From assembly GCA_037039685.1 (NCBI GenBank), contig JAWNGF010000009.1, forward strand, positions 1,922,001-1,986,000: a DNA stretch of 64,000 nucleotides, read 5' to 3'. The stretch comes from Ceratobasidium sp. AG-K. Lineage: Eukaryota > Basidiomycota > Agaricomycetes > Cantharellales > Ceratobasidiaceae. Positions 22,893 through 37,047 of the stretch are shown one piece after another. The position numbers were made by a program, and so were the translations under genes. A model generated the notes under the pieces. It saw only the letters and a list, made by a program, of their open reading frames with translations. It was not told the DNA's origin and did no database searches. The stretch's first letter is position 1. The number at the start of each line of letters is the position of its first letter.

Positions 22893-24453
22893 GCCGGCCG
22901 TCTGACGTTGTCCTTCATGTTCGCCTCCGAACAGAAGCCCGTTCGGAGTTTGATGATTGGCGGGCTGTGGCGCCAACATTGACGTTTTGAGTCGGGCCCG
23001 AACATGAGTTTTCGCTTCCTTTTTCATGTTTTTATCTCGCTTTGCCTACTGGACATGTATTTTTGCTGTACAAACATTCACCCAATTGACCGTAGTTGGC
23101 CACAGGGCGGAGGCCGTCATTGGATAAATGATTAGGAGACTAGCCCGGGCTGGAAATCTCCTAGTTTCCGTAGCACTCTCGAAACAGAAGCTCGAGCAAA
23201 GAATCTGTAATAACCCTCACTCCCACGTGCGTTTCATTATTTCCACGTTTCTCTCCTCCCCTCGGCGGTAATTATTTTATCTTGCTGTGATCGCGCCATC
23301 CCCAGATCACAACTATACGGGATCAGGCAATTCACCGGCACGGATACCCCTGCGTTTGGTTTGGTGTGATCGTAGATAACTTCTGCACGTGCGGTGATAC
23401 CATGATGCATTGTGGCTCAAGAAGGTCGTCGCGTAAGCGGTCATCCACCCGCGTGAATATCCCACCTTCGACTGCTGGAAACCGCAGCCCCGTAGTGCTC
23501 GAGTTTGCTAGGTTAAAAGAGAGCCGGTTTACCATTTATCATACGCGTATGCGAGGCAAATACTTCTTGCGCCATGATCCTATCCCCATTAGACTTGCCT
23601 TACGCCGGCACGCCCGATCCCACGACTCCAAGGTTCAAATATTGTGGCTTACGCTCCCAGGGTGTGATTGTATCGCCATACGTGATTCAATTGATCTGAT
23701 CCAACTGTCTTACCACAGGACGCCCACGCGACAAGATGCCTCGTGCTTGATGTGGTTGTATGCACGCATTAGCGTACATTCTGGGTGCACGTCTGAAATC
23801 AGCCGTTCGTAAACCTTAACTTCACTAGACTACCCTGGGGGGGATCTTTATCTCAGACGCCTGATTTAGGTTGAAGACTTCTCATACTACGCCTTTAAGT
23901 TCAGCGGCTCAGCGTGATGAGAAGTGGCGATATTATGCTCACATCTTCAGCCTCATATTAACGAGACTTCGAGAAACGTGTCGGGTGGGAAAGCTCCATG
24001 ACCTCGAGAAACAACTAGGGGCACACACCAACACACTCGGTCGGGAGTTTTATCGCTTGTTTACATCTATAGACCGACCACAAGTTGCACACGGATTGGA
24101 ACTGCCCAGTTCAACCAACAGAGATCTAGTCATGTGACCTCGGCAACGGGCATGGCGTAACCCGGCGGCGTGCTGGCTTCATCGGCGCCCGGCCACGCAA
24201 GTCTCGGCCAAGATGTCGAAACCTCCGTTGTCGAAATGTCTTGGCCAATCACAATGCCCGCAATAACCACCACCAGTCTCCGTTGGACGCGCGGACTCGA
24301 AAGCCGCCCGGCCATTCACCTAGGTTTATAATCTCCCGCGTTGTATTCACTCCCGTCTCGGCCCACCTCCACCTTGAATAAAACCCCTCGGGTCCGGGTT
24401 CGAAGCTGCTTTCTTGAACCTCAGGTGTTCTTGTACTTGGTGTGGCGCTATCG
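22893..24453. other. Intergenic, possible unresolved gene remains
   Basis: An open frame at 23871-24137 (plus) reads plausibly in its middle part (AQRDEKWRYYAHIFSLIL) but I recognise no family. The rest shows no signal. A TATA-like AATAAAA near 24378 may belong to the gene starting at 24454. Confidence 0.35.
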
Positions 24454-24905
24454 ATGCACTCTGGATATCTTCGTCGTATCGCAGAAAAGTCTCGGTACCG
24501 GGCCCGGGCACACAAACCACCAGTGGTGGTGGACGGAGGTTGGCTGCCGTCATGGGTTCTATGTCAGACGAAGGGCGGTGCTTGCCAAAGAACAGTCTGG
24601 TTTTTATTGGGCGGGATCGCAGTCGTGTGTTGTACGGAGAAACTTGGGATGAAGAAAAGACGGGAACATGCGAGTGCTTCTCGGTTTGATCTCAAGGATA
24701 GAAATAACCTTCATAGCAGGGCTGGGCACAGGACGAGTTACGTCCGATGCACAAGAAAAAGATGGTAATTATCTCACGTCATACGCGAGATCTGAACCTG
24801 ACTTGGTGTTTGCAGGAGGAGCTTCAGTGTTTGATATCCGATCACGCAAACCAATGGGCGGCCATGCACAAGGGCCGTAATAGGTGCCACGAAAAGCGGC
24901 CCTGA
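24454..24905 (+). pseudogene. Probable member or remnant of the small membrane protein family
   Basis: The frame from ATG 24454 reaches a membrane segment VWFLLGGIAVVCC followed by basic MKKRRE, matching the placement and style of RLFWFLIGG in the copies at 18965 and 34233. Downstream, after an acceptor at 24718-24719, a second frame reads GWAQDELRPMHKKKMEELQ. This resembles GWAWGPWKDHRREFRETQQ in the 34233 copy. I could not join the two frames by any GT-AG intron that preserves phase, so the gene is either frameshifted or my exon boundaries are wrong. Confidence 0.4.
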
Positions 24906-25299
24906 TGCCTGGCACAGATTGTGTCATTTATTTATACTCGCTATCGTAGTTGGTAAGTGATGTCATTCTCGTAACCGCGGTCCACGCTCAAGACCGCTTG
25001 TAGTATAATATCTATTAGCAATGCACCCTCATTTGTCGTATTATATTGGAGAATATAGAAGCATTCCCTCGCCACCATGCACGTGAACAAGTGACATCAC
25101 TGTAACGGTCTCCACCAAGAGTCCCATGACTTGCGCCCCTCGTTCGCGCCGCCACGGATGTCATACCGCGTCATTTTCAGACTTAGAGTCGCGTCATCCC
25201 AGCCGCGGGGCCGTTACGCCCACTTGGCTCCAAATCGCATAAAAAGGCGGCGGGTTCACCGTTCAAGTCACTCAACTGGATTCAATCAACTCTTACACA
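24906..25299. other. Promoter region of CsbD-like gene A
   Basis: Contains CATAAAAAGG at 25239-25248, a TATA-like element about 60 bp upstream of the ATG at 25300. Nothing else was recognised. Confidence 0.5.
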
Positions 25300-26687
25300 A
25301 TGACTTCCAACACTTACAACGTGAGTTGGTCGACTTCTGTTCGCTCCCCTTTGCCTAACACCTGCTGTAGGACACTAACACCCACACCCCATGTCTGGCA
25401 ATGCCACTCATAACACCCACAATCCGTTCACTGGCGACGGCGTCGTCAACACTCACAACCCGTTGACGGGTGACAAGACTGGCCCTCACCCACCTCCGGG
25501 AACTAACCCGATTACTGGCCGCACGGTATGTTGCTTGTCGTTCGAGTCGGCCGAAATTAAATTCCAACCACGACGCGCAGAAGGACGGCGAGCTCGGTCG
25601 AAACGAGCAACAACATCCAGGCGCTGGTCATACCGGTGCTGGTATCACCTCGGGAACCAACACCCATAACGCCCACAACACCCATAACCCGATGACCGGC
25701 AATGGTGTTACCAACACTCACAATCCGATGACTGGCGACGCAACTGGCCCCCACCCGACTTCGGGCGCTACCCACACTGGTGCGGGTCACGTCGGCACCA
25801 CCGGCACCAACACCCACAATACCCATAACCCGTTGACTAGCGATGGTGTCCACAACACGCACAACCCGATGACCGGTGACAAGACTGGGCCCAACCCCCC
25901 TCCCGGAACCAACCCCATGACTGGTCGTACTGTGAGTTTTTTTTACCAAGTCATTCGAGCCTGCGTTAGCTGACTATATCATAGCATGACGGAAACTTGG
26001 GTCGTCATGAGCAACACGGTGTTGGCCACACTGGCATGACTGGCACTGGTCCCGACACTACGACGGGGATCACCGGCACCCACACTGGCGCCGGCAACGT
26101 CGGTACTATGGGTTCGGGCTCCCACAATACCCACAACACGCATAACCCTCTGACAGGCGATGGCGTTAACAATACGCACAACCCTGTGACAGGCGACAAG
26201 ACTGGTCCTCATCCTCCGGCTGGGACTAACCCCGTTACCGGACGTACCGTGAGTCTCTCTACCGCACGGCCAAAATGTTTATTGACTATTTGAGTAGAAC
26301 GAGGGGGATTTGGGTCGTCATGACCAACGTGGTGTCTGCCAGACCGGCGTCACCGGTACCAACCCCACCGCCGTCCGCGACACCACCCACGGCACCCATA
26401 CCACCGGCACGCACACCGGCACGCACACCGGCGCGCACACCGGCGCGCATACCACGTCCAACCAGACCTCTGGCGGTGGAGCCAAAGCGATCATCGGCAA
26501 GGTTGAGGCGACTCTCGGCAACATGCTCAAGAACCCCGACATGCACGCCAAGGGTGTGCAGAAGCAGGAAGAGGCCGCCGCTGCCAAGGCCGCTCGCACC
26601 GAGGGCAATGCTACCCACACCGGTACCGGTACCAACCTCCCGCCTCACGCTGCCGCCGTCGGCACTGCTGAAGAGCCGCGCCACTAA
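25300..26687 (+). CDS. Asn-Thr-His-Asn-Pro repeat protein with CsbD-like C-terminus (gene A)
   Basis: Exons are read as 25300-25320, 25371-25525, 25581-25931, 25985-26248 and 26298-26687, with introns of 49-55 bp. Exons 2-4 each carry copies of the hydrophilic motif NTHNPxTGDGVxNTHNPxTGDKTGP and end in GRT just before a phase-0 intron. The next exon starts with a (K/H/E)-(D/G)-xLGRxxQ block. The last exon holds tandem THTG/AHTG units and the conserved segment GGGAKAIIGKVEATLGNML...HAKGVQKQEE, similar to bacterial CsbD stress proteins. Compared with gene B, exon 2 lacks one base near 25385-25390, so the ATG at 25300 leads out of frame. Translation could start at the ATG at 25391 (MSGNATHNTHNPF). 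It is likely a soluble, disordered stress-type protein; the function is unknown. Confidence 0.65.
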
Positions 26688-27379
26688 ATGTTTCTAGCCT
26701 GCTCGTCTGGACTCCGAATCATGTACCATGTCGAAACTTCATACCATCTGTAGCATCTAGTAGTAATTGAAATGATGAAGCAACTGTCTTCGAATTGATG
26801 ATCGTAAACATTGAGCGTGCTTGTGATCTTCTGACGGTATTCATGATCGACGTTGGCGATTCCTTGTCACCAAATGCCCTCAAATCTTGGTTAGGCTATA
26901 TGCCCCCCCCTTTCTGAACTTAGCAGACGATCGCGCCCTTGCTTTTCTGCACCGACTTGATTTTTTGAGATAGGTTGGGAAAGGCCTAGCTACCTTCGGC
27001 CTGGGACTTAATTATCATGACGCAATAACGGAATGTATTCTATGTTTTCGCGCCTCCGGAGAGTCGCAGGGTCATGTTTGGGCATCAAACCGCGAAGCGT
27101 TGTTCAACGTAATATGACGTCAGCGGTTCCGTTGCACCTGATTCCCGCCTCGACCGCCTAACTTTAGAGCGTCAACCACATTGCTCCACATGATTTCGAG
27201 CTGCCCATGGCTTGGCGCTCACCACTTGACCATGCTCCGCGTGTCATCACGCGTCATTATTCGGTAGAGAGCGCACGTCATTCCGTTTGCGAACGGCAAT
27301 GCCGCCCGTTCGAGCGTGTATATAAGGTGAAAGGTCAGGTCTGTTCGATTCATCACCCAGCTCAATCAACTCGATCATA
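26688..27379. other. Intergenic with promoter of gene B
   Basis: The 3' flank of gene A, then a promoter with TATATAA at 27319-27325, about 55-60 bp upstream of the ATG of gene B. No gene was seen between. Confidence 0.55.
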
Positions 27380-28280
27380 ATGGTTTCTACAGCGACTTAC
27401 AACGTGAGTCGAGCTTGGAACTCTGTTTTCGTTCTCTGACGAACCTGCGTACAGGACAACACCAACAACACTCACAACCCCCTTACCGGAAATGGTGTTA
27501 CCAACACTCACAACCCGCTCACTGGTGACGCGACCGGCCCCCATCCTACCGCGGGAACCACTCATACCGGTACCGGTCACGTCGGTACTACTGGCACCAA
27601 CACCCACAACACCCATAATCCTCTGACGGGCGACGGTGTCAACAACACCCACAACCCCCTCACCGGCGACAAGACCGGGCCTCATCCTCCTGCTGCAACC
27701 AACCCCGTTACCGGCCGTACTGTGAGTCTTCCCGAAATAACCTCTACATGATTTGTACTAATTGCTCGCCCAGACCGATGGCGAATTGGGTCGTCACGAG
27801 CAGCACGGCGTCGGCCATGATGGTGTGACTGGTGCTCACACCGCTGGTGCTCATACTGGTGCTCATACCGTCGGAACCCATACCACCGGCGCTCATACCA
27901 CCACTGGTACCCACACCACCGGCACCCATACCGCCGACACTCACGCCGGCGCGCATCCTACCACTACTCAGACTTCCGGCGGCGGAGCCAAGGCGCTCGT
28001 AGGAAAGGTCGAAGCTACCCTCGGTAACATCTTGCATAACCCCGCGCTACATGCCAAGGGCGTTCAAAAGCAAGAAGAGGCTCACACCGCCAAGGTTGCC
28101 AAAGCCGAGGGGGCTCACCACGGGAGCAACGTCCCTCCTCACCCGACCGCGGTCGGGACCGGCGTTCCCTCACACGGACATCGTACGGCCGAGGAGAATT
28201 TGGCTGCCGAGGGCGGTCCAGCGGGCGCCGGTGCTGGTGCAGGACAGATGCTCGGCGGTGGTGGACGTGCTGCCATCTAG
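27380..28280 (+). CDS. Asn-Thr-His-Asn-Pro repeat protein with CsbD-like C-terminus (gene B)
   Basis: Three exons, 27380-27403, 27455-27721 and 27774-28280, give 265 aa in one consistent frame. The N-terminus MVSTATYN is followed by repeats of NTHNPLTGDxxT and a HTG/AHT-rich stretch. The conserved segment GGGAKALVGKVEATLGNILHN...HAKGVQKQEE resembles CsbD, and the Gly/Ala-rich tail ends GGGGRAAI. The protein has few hydrophobic or aromatic residues and should be extended and highly soluble. It has fewer repeat exons than gene A, consistent with exon-by-exon duplication or loss between the two. The role is probably stress protection, by analogy with CsbD and hydrophilin-type proteins; that is inference. 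Confidence 0.75.
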
Positions 28281-28641
28281 CTTCGACTTGAACTTATAAA
28301 CCGTTGATACGATGATACCACCTGTAGCATCCAGTTATAATTGATTTATTGAAGTTTCATGTTCGACGTAAGCGTGATCTCGTCATCTGGCATGTATGCG
28401 CCCCCTATCGTAGATCACGCTCGTCTTCTATGCCCAATTTTAGTTCGAAGTTGTCCCGTGAATTGCATGCTTATCCGGAAGGATCAGCGTTTACTTTCTA
28501 TTGAAGGCAGGCTCGAGGCCTTCCGGTTCATGTGCTGAGCCTAGCTATATCAGGAGGTCCGAACTCAGGAGTATATGAACTTGCGCAAGGGGGGATGAAC
28601 GACAACTCTCTCCCATCTACTTCATACCACCCATTGTCCAA
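28281..28641. other. Intergenic between genes B and C
   Basis: 3' flank of gene B and a short upstream region of gene C. No other feature was recognised. Confidence 0.5.
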
Positions 28642-29026
28642 ATGCCGTTCAGCGTTGGCGTGCGTATACTACCCGCTTACCCTAGTGCCAGTGCGTTGAG
28701 ACCAACCATTGGAATTGTAGTTACTCGTAGGCAAAGTCGAAGCCTTACTCGGTGGGATCCTAAATAAACCCGCGCTCAAGGAGAAAGGCCTTGCAAAGCA
28801 GAAAGCTGCGGCCGACAAGACAGCAGCACCAGGTACGCAGCCTCATTGCCTCTCCGTGTATGGGCTTATGTACAATTACGTTCAATCTCAATTCGTAGCG
28901 GCCACAACTGATGCCCCCACTACCGTTCCTCAACATACCCATGATACTCCCGAGGAACAACTCGCTGCCGAAGGAGGTCCAAACGAAGTCGCTGTAGCTG
29001 GTGGAGGAGGTCGTCCTGCTGCGTGA
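28642..29026 (+). CDS. Minimal CsbD-like protein (gene C)
   Basis: Exons 28642-28659, 28721-28832 and 28899-29026 give 85 aa with consistent phases. It lacks the NTHNP repeats and consists of the CsbD-like unit (LLVGKVEALLGGILNKPAL...KGLAKQKAAADK) plus a short tail ending GGGGRPAA. That tail matches the tail style of gene B (EEQLAAEGGP versus EENLAAEGGP). The 18-bp first exon is the weakest part of the model. It is the third member of the cluster and shows the core that the repeats were added to or lost from. Confidence 0.6.
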
Positions 29027-30986
29027 TGATGAATGAATGACCATATTGAGAAGTCTGAGGTCCAGGAACAAAGCCAAATAATATGTAATAACACCCTAGG
29101 TCTTAAGGAATGAACTCCCTAATATATGAGGTCTTGCCAACTTATATTTGTTGCATTTTCACTACTTGACTTCGCAGTGCTCCGGCCTCCATTTGCCTCG
29201 AGAAATAACCCCGTAATGAGTACTTATATATCATTGATGCTAGTACGTGTGCTGCGCTGCACTAGCTAATAGGACTGTTTACTAGCTGTTTCCGGTACGG
29301 TACTTGCGGATTTCACAATGTGGACCCACGGCCCGCTACGAAGAACGCCGTACTTGCAACAGTTCTGCCTCACACTCTCTGCAAATAAGATGAAATCTCG
29401 GCATCAGCCGGCCTTGGATCCAACGCGCCAGTATGTTGACACTCATCACTACCGGATCTACAAAGCAGGCTTGTTAAGCAGTCGACGCCGCGCTATCGTA
29501 ATTCTAATTCCCCAGAGAGTGGCCAAAGAAGCGGCTTGCAAGAGTTTTGTTCTAAGCTTTGGTTATGTACGACTGGCCTCAACAACGTCGAGCGATAATT
29601 GAGGCTAACATGTGGTCTGCTCTAGCAGCGGTGACAATGGGGAATCTGCGTGTGGTTCGGGGGGGAGGGCATTTTCGAGGGGTCCGGATTTGACCATGCG
29701 TATTGTGCCTGACTATATTTATAATAGTATAAACGGAAACTGGGGAGCTTGGAAGACATTCGGAAATTCACAGTGAATAAGTAAGACAGTAAAATCCCAA
29801 CCAACCCTTGGCACTCCGGAAGGCTCCCGAAACTCTGGGAGCCTCGTACGAGTCTCGGGAGCGCCCTGGAGTACTAGGGACTAATCAGGATTTTGCTGGC
29901 GCAATAACCAATTCCTTGCTGGGGGGCGACAAGGTAGTTTGAGTAGTGCTTAATCTTCTCTTCGTTCCGGCAAATTTTGGCACGGGGTAACGTGGTATCA
30001 TAATTGCGGGCTAATCGGCGCTGGATAGCTACGAGTACGTACCTTTAGACAGGGAGCATACAGTGAATCGCACACGAAGACTGAAGATCGGTGATGAGCT
30101 ACCACACGTGCGGGAACTGCATCATCGTACTTCCACTGGTAACATGGACACGATCAAGCATAAATGTGTTTACCTCAGATGGAGAACCGAGCCGTTCCAA
30201 TGTATCCTGACGCAGTTTGAAACGTGAAAGCCAAAAATTCGATTATTCGAATGTGTCTCGAGGATGAAAGTGTGTCGGTTTAGTCGAAATTTAGATAGGA
30301 AGAGCCATGTCACCGCGACGCAAAGCTTACTCTCAATGAGGTGTCGTTTCGATTGATCGTCAGGTAATCATTTTGGACGTGGACAATGATGTGACTCGGC
30401 TCCGTACAGTATGAGATCGCACTACCACACTGATAATATTTTTTTCCCTCGTTGCTCGGGTACTGACGAGAGACCAGGCGAAGATAACCACGGGGGTAAA
30501 TGTGTAAGTTTACCTCAGGGGTAATCAAGTACTAATGACCAATTTGCAAGCGTGCAAGTCGAACTGCGTCATGATCACCGAATTTTGAGGCTATTTTTGG
30601 GAGCCCATAATCCCACGCGACACATTTGATATGTCCAATCTAATCATGGGGCCGAGGGACATCCCAACTCTTAGCGTAAGAGCATACATAACTACACCTC
30701 GAAATCCCCCCAATTGACCAGAGGAATCCAGGAGCTCAAGTAATATTAGAAAGTTGAGGTTTGAGCTCGTCAGGGCAACGAGAGTTGACTATGGCTGATG
30801 TATAACAGCGTTTGTATAACTCAGGCTCCAAATGTGCATAATTGGTACTCAAGAGCATCACATCAGTTCGTGAAAAAGTGGGTTGGACCGTTAGTCAAAT
30901 TTCTACAACACTTTGGTTAAACTGATAGTGTTATCTTATAAAGTTCATTCATCTAATTGCTACAGCTACAGGTCCACTTCGAGCTT
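29027..30986. other. Intergenic, about 2 kb
   Basis: No supported gene. The words TTTACCTCAG occur twice near 30170 and 30505, and GACGCAGTT near 30210 has an inverted counterpart near 30560. These are weak hints of a decayed repeat, not a defined element. Confidence 0.35.
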
Positions 30987-33261
<2,275 letters not shown>

Positions 33262-33729
33262 GGCAGTTGGTGGTAGAATGGTGTAGATTGAGCCCTAGAC
33301 GTTGGGGCTTTTTATAATTAAAGGATGGTGCTCGGACAAGCTCCGATAGTCTCATCGAAGCGCGTGACTCAAGATCTTATCAGACCCTGATCGAAGGTGG
33401 CTTAGCGAGGCTAATTCGTTATGAGTACGTCCAAGAATACGTCTAGAGTCGAGTACCTTTGGCTTACGGATCGACGAGACAATCAAATTCTAAGCGAGGT
33501 ACCTCCATATCTTCGACTCGCTAAGGTGCCTAATGAGATAGTCAATTTGAATTAGGTAAATCACTACATAGATATCAATGGCGTTATGGTACACGACTCG
33601 GAAAACATGGAACAGTCACTCGATGCAATTCTAAACAATACGAGGCTCATCCTTCCCAGAGGTAGAGGCAGCCCGAACGGCATGATTAGCAGCTCGTTGC
33701 TCGGCCAATTTCTACGTAACATAACATTA
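33262..33729. other. Intergenic
   Basis: Promoter of PUT2 and 3' flank of the next minus-strand gene. CTTAGCGAGG near 33402 has an inverted partner near 33520, otherwise nothing. Confidence 0.4.
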
Positions 33730-34233
33730 TTAACCGCCATGCGTTGCAGTATTGAAGGCACTACTCACAGCCTTGAGTGCGAGCACTGAATTCATCACAG
33801 AATCCAAGCTGGAATCGGCCATATCCGCGAGCTGCAGGAGCGGGTTAGAACAGGTAATGAGATAGGTTGATATAGTACTTACAGTGTCAGAGTTGAACGA
33901 CCCAAAATCTTTGGATTGTTCGCTCACATTGCGCTGTTGGTCCTCCATTTTTTGTTGAGTTTCCCTGAACTCGCGACGATGGTCTTTCCAAGGACCCCAC
34001 GCCCATCCTGCGCAGTGACGGGAACCAATGTCCTCGCCGCCTTGGCTCGAGTTCATGATCATCTCGCGTTTGCGCTCCTTGGCTTGGATGAACCAGTAAG
34101 CGGTGAGACCACCAAGGCCGAACCAGATGAGGCGGCTGGGCCCACGGAACCTCGGACCACGGTTATAATAGACGTGAGTCGGACCGGCTTGAGGAGCAGG
34201 GTTGTGAGAGTGAAATGGTCCGTATGGGTACAT
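33730..34233 (-). CDS. Small single-pass membrane protein, family member 2
   Basis: Starts at ATG 34233 (MYPYGPFHSHNP) and has one membrane segment, LIWFGLGGLTAYWFIQA, followed by the basic KERKRE. A conserved GWAWGPWKDHRREF and a Gln/Glu-rich helix come next. A 51-bp GT-AG interval (33832-33882) fits an intron joining FNSDT to LADMADSSLDSVMNSVLALK. It is a multiple of three without stops, so retention would also keep the frame. A GTGAGT just after ALKA could be another donor, leaving the exact end uncertain. Same architecture as the gene at 18394-18965. Function unknown. Confidence 0.65.
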   Translation of the reverse strand: MYPYGPFHSHNPAPQAGPTHVYYNRGPRFRGPSRLIWFGLGGLTAYWFIQAKERKREMIMNSSQGGEDIGSRHCAGWAWGPWKDHRREFRETQQKMEDQQRNVSEQSKDFGSFNSDTVSTISTYLITCSNPLLQLADMADSSLDSVMNSVLALKAVSSAFNTATHGG

Positions 34234-34756
34234 GATAGTAAGTTTTATGAGGTAAAGTCGACAAGTAGCTGAGGTAGTGTGGTGATGATATTCATCGTAG
34301 CCCACCAACTCGTCGATTTATACCTCTCGTGGATGCATGGATCTTAATCCCGCAGCTTGATAGGTCTGACGCGTCCTCGTTCGGCATGCCTCCGCAGGGC
34401 GAGTGCGTATGAACATTTCTCGGCGGCTACGCGTGGCCGCACACAGGACGGCATCAAAGTTGTCGTCAGCGGCCGGCCGAGACCGTGCGAGTTGTCACGT
34501 GACAATGTATGCACCAACTTGAACTTCGAGTTTGGATCGGGTGGGTGTGTCAACCAAGCAAAAAGCGATTGATTGAAAATCTCTGAGAATATATGGGAAA
34601 CATAATTGCGCGTAATCGTGCCTGTGCTTCGACCTTATGTGTATTCACCAATGTTTCAGGAGCTCGCGCCAAAGATTGAAAGAAAAGTTCTATCCGTTTC
34701 TATTGTAATTACAACTCATTTGCCTAATTATGCCAGCCGATCTAATGTGTCCTAAT
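34234..34756. other. Intergenic
   Basis: Upstream of the small membrane protein gene and downstream of the GH128 gene. No gene was seen. Confidence 0.5.
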
Positions 34757-35896
34757 CTATCCACGGTAAGCGATACCGTTAGCACTCAAGCTTCCGTCGT
34801 CATTGTAGAGAGATGAGCCAGTTCCGACTTCTCCTCCGCCAGTGTTTGCAGAGATCAGCGAAGGCGAGCTAGCACCGAAGACGGCGTACTGTGACGAAGA
34901 TCAGCTGTATATCTCAGGGCCTAACCGTGAACACTCACGTAAGTGACATAAGAGGCACCGTCAAGGAAGGACATTGCCGATTTGAGGAAAGCAACCTGCT
35001 GATCACGCGAGGCGGGAGCTTGCAGAGCGAATTCGGAGATAATCAACTGTTGGGAGCCATTAGGGCTTGGCTCTCAAGCTCTGGTAAAATACTTGCCTGG
35101 TAATTGGGGAACCGGTTGTGTGCGTTTTGGACGTGGGACTGGAAGGCAGAGAAGGAGTTGCCGTACCAGTGGATATTGACGTAGTCAAAGTAGCACTTGA
35201 ATGGGCATAAATGTCAGTGAGTGCTTCCAATGCGACCTCAGAGTCCTAACTCACACGTCCGGCGCAGGCCGAGATGAATGCTGCAGCCCAGTCGAGACCC
35301 TGGCCGGGGGTGGTGCTCGAGGTAACCGAAGGAATAGCCTTCTCTAAAATGATCAAGTATTCGTTAGGCGAGCAGGTCATCAAAGAGTAATAATTACTTA
35401 CTGATTTGAAGAGGGTTGATGTTCTGGATGTACCAGTTCGCGGCAGTCCCAGCCGAGATCCCGTTGATATCGGGTTCGTTGAGGGTCAAAACAGTGTTCC
35501 ACCCTTGCTGGGCGGCGCGAGTCTTGAGCTGAGAAATGGGTGACGAGTCGCAGTCGAGGCAGCGCTGCATGCCAATCCAGTTCATGTTTGTAGTCTTGGC
35601 AGGGCGCCATGTCTCCCAGTTGTACATCCTGTAAAGCGAAATGGTTACACATGGTTCTATCTCGTTTAAGAGTTGAAAGCACCATTGAACATTTCCATTA
35701 CCGTTGGCGAGTTTGGAGGAGTCCAGATTCTTGCCTTCGTTGTCTATGCAAAAGAAATATGAGTCTTGTGAGTACAACATACGATCGACGTAGACTTACA
35801 CCAAGCCCAGGCGAGACCACGTTTGCCGGCGTAAACAGACGGAGTGGCAGCTAGGAGGGCAGTGGCTAAAGCAGCGACCTTAGACATAGAAAGCAT
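34757..35896 (-). CDS. Secreted GH128 endo-beta-1,3-glucanase
   Basis: A glycosyl hydrolase of the Asl1-like / GH128 group, which cuts beta-1,3-glucan. Minus strand from ATG 35896 to TAG 34757-34759, with about six exons. The N-terminus MLSMSKVAALATALLAATPSV is a signal peptide, followed directly by KRGLAWAWYN, the usual start of the mature domain. The candidate acid/base Glu lies in TLNEPDINGISAG and the nucleophile Glu in QLIISEFALQAP. Other blocks are NMNWIGMQR, FDYVNIHWYGN and SYVTYYAVFGA. There is no GPI signal or carbohydrate-binding module. It could act in fungal wall remodelling or against other glucans. Both catalytic residues are present. Confidence 0.9.
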
Positions 35897-37047
35897 GTTG
35901 GAATAGGTGGAAGAGTTGTTGGGTTGTTGAGTTGAGCAGAGCTGAAGAGCTTGGTTTATTTCAGGCTCGTTCTACCCATGTTTTATAGCTTCGGCGAACA
36001 CAAAAGAGGTGCACCTTCCATGCTCGACGCAACGCGCTCCTTGCGCTCGGTGTGCCCGGGGAGGGCGCTAGTGCTCGCCTCCGTCGCGCATTGCTTCGGA
36101 TCCCATGGCGAGAGTCGAACCATTCATTGATTGTGATTTTAATGGCCTAGAACGTATCACATGGCGGTTTATGCTCTAGTGACTGGATTAAGCGAAGGTA
36201 GGTTCCGGCTAGTCGTCGCGTGAAGCACGGCAATGATTGGCGGCAATAGTTGGTCACGTGAGACAAGGCTTGGCAAACAATTCCCGACCGATGCTAAAGG
36301 CTCGGCTAGACAAGTGGGCTCGCCCGTTGTACCCGGTGGTCCGATAACAAGCAGTAGATCCACATCCAACGATTACATAAACGTCAGTACCACCGGCTGT
36401 CAAAATGACGCACAGAGAGCGAATATTACTACACCAAAGAGCAAGCAGATGGCGTGCAACTTGGGGTAATATGCGTGATTCGGATGGCAAATCAGCTCTC
36501 ACAAATTGACCTAAGACACTCCGTGGTGCATAACATGATTACAGTGTTCGAGCTAGTGAGCTAAGCGCATGGCTCGAACCATATTGTACACGCATGCTTG
36601 AGGGATCCGGGACGCTCAACAATGGAACCAGAGGTTTGCCAAGTCGTGCACCGAAATGTGCATCACCCCCTCGATCAAGCTATGGTGTTACACTACTGAC
36701 ATCTCGATTAAACACGTTTTAGAGGCTAGAACGCATTAGTGGCAAGATGCGAGTGATTTGCTCCAGTCACAAAATCTGCTGATCAGTCGTTGTAGGTTTT
36801 TTTCAATGGTCCTCAAAAAGCCTCGGAAATTTGACCGATGAAAATAGCATTTGAACTATCTGAAAGTCGACCCTGCCTCACATTGAATAAACTAAAATTC
36901 CCGCTTTCCCGAGGTTGTCCGTCTGAAATTTTATCAATACAAAAGTAGGCGAGAGAGATAATTGTACTTGCCACATCCCCACATACCCGCAAAACTACTG
37001 TAAGACGAAAAAGCACATGATGAGTACGTATATCACCATACGTGTGA
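35897..37047. other. Intergenic
   Basis: Promoter of the GH128 gene (TTTTATAG near 35980) and 3' region of the F-box-like gene. Scattered short frames only. Confidence 0.45.

Noticed and set aside
36085..36175. Possible tRNA gene because of a GGTTCGACTC-like T-loop word
   Set aside because: The surrounding sequence does not fold into D, anticodon and acceptor stems.
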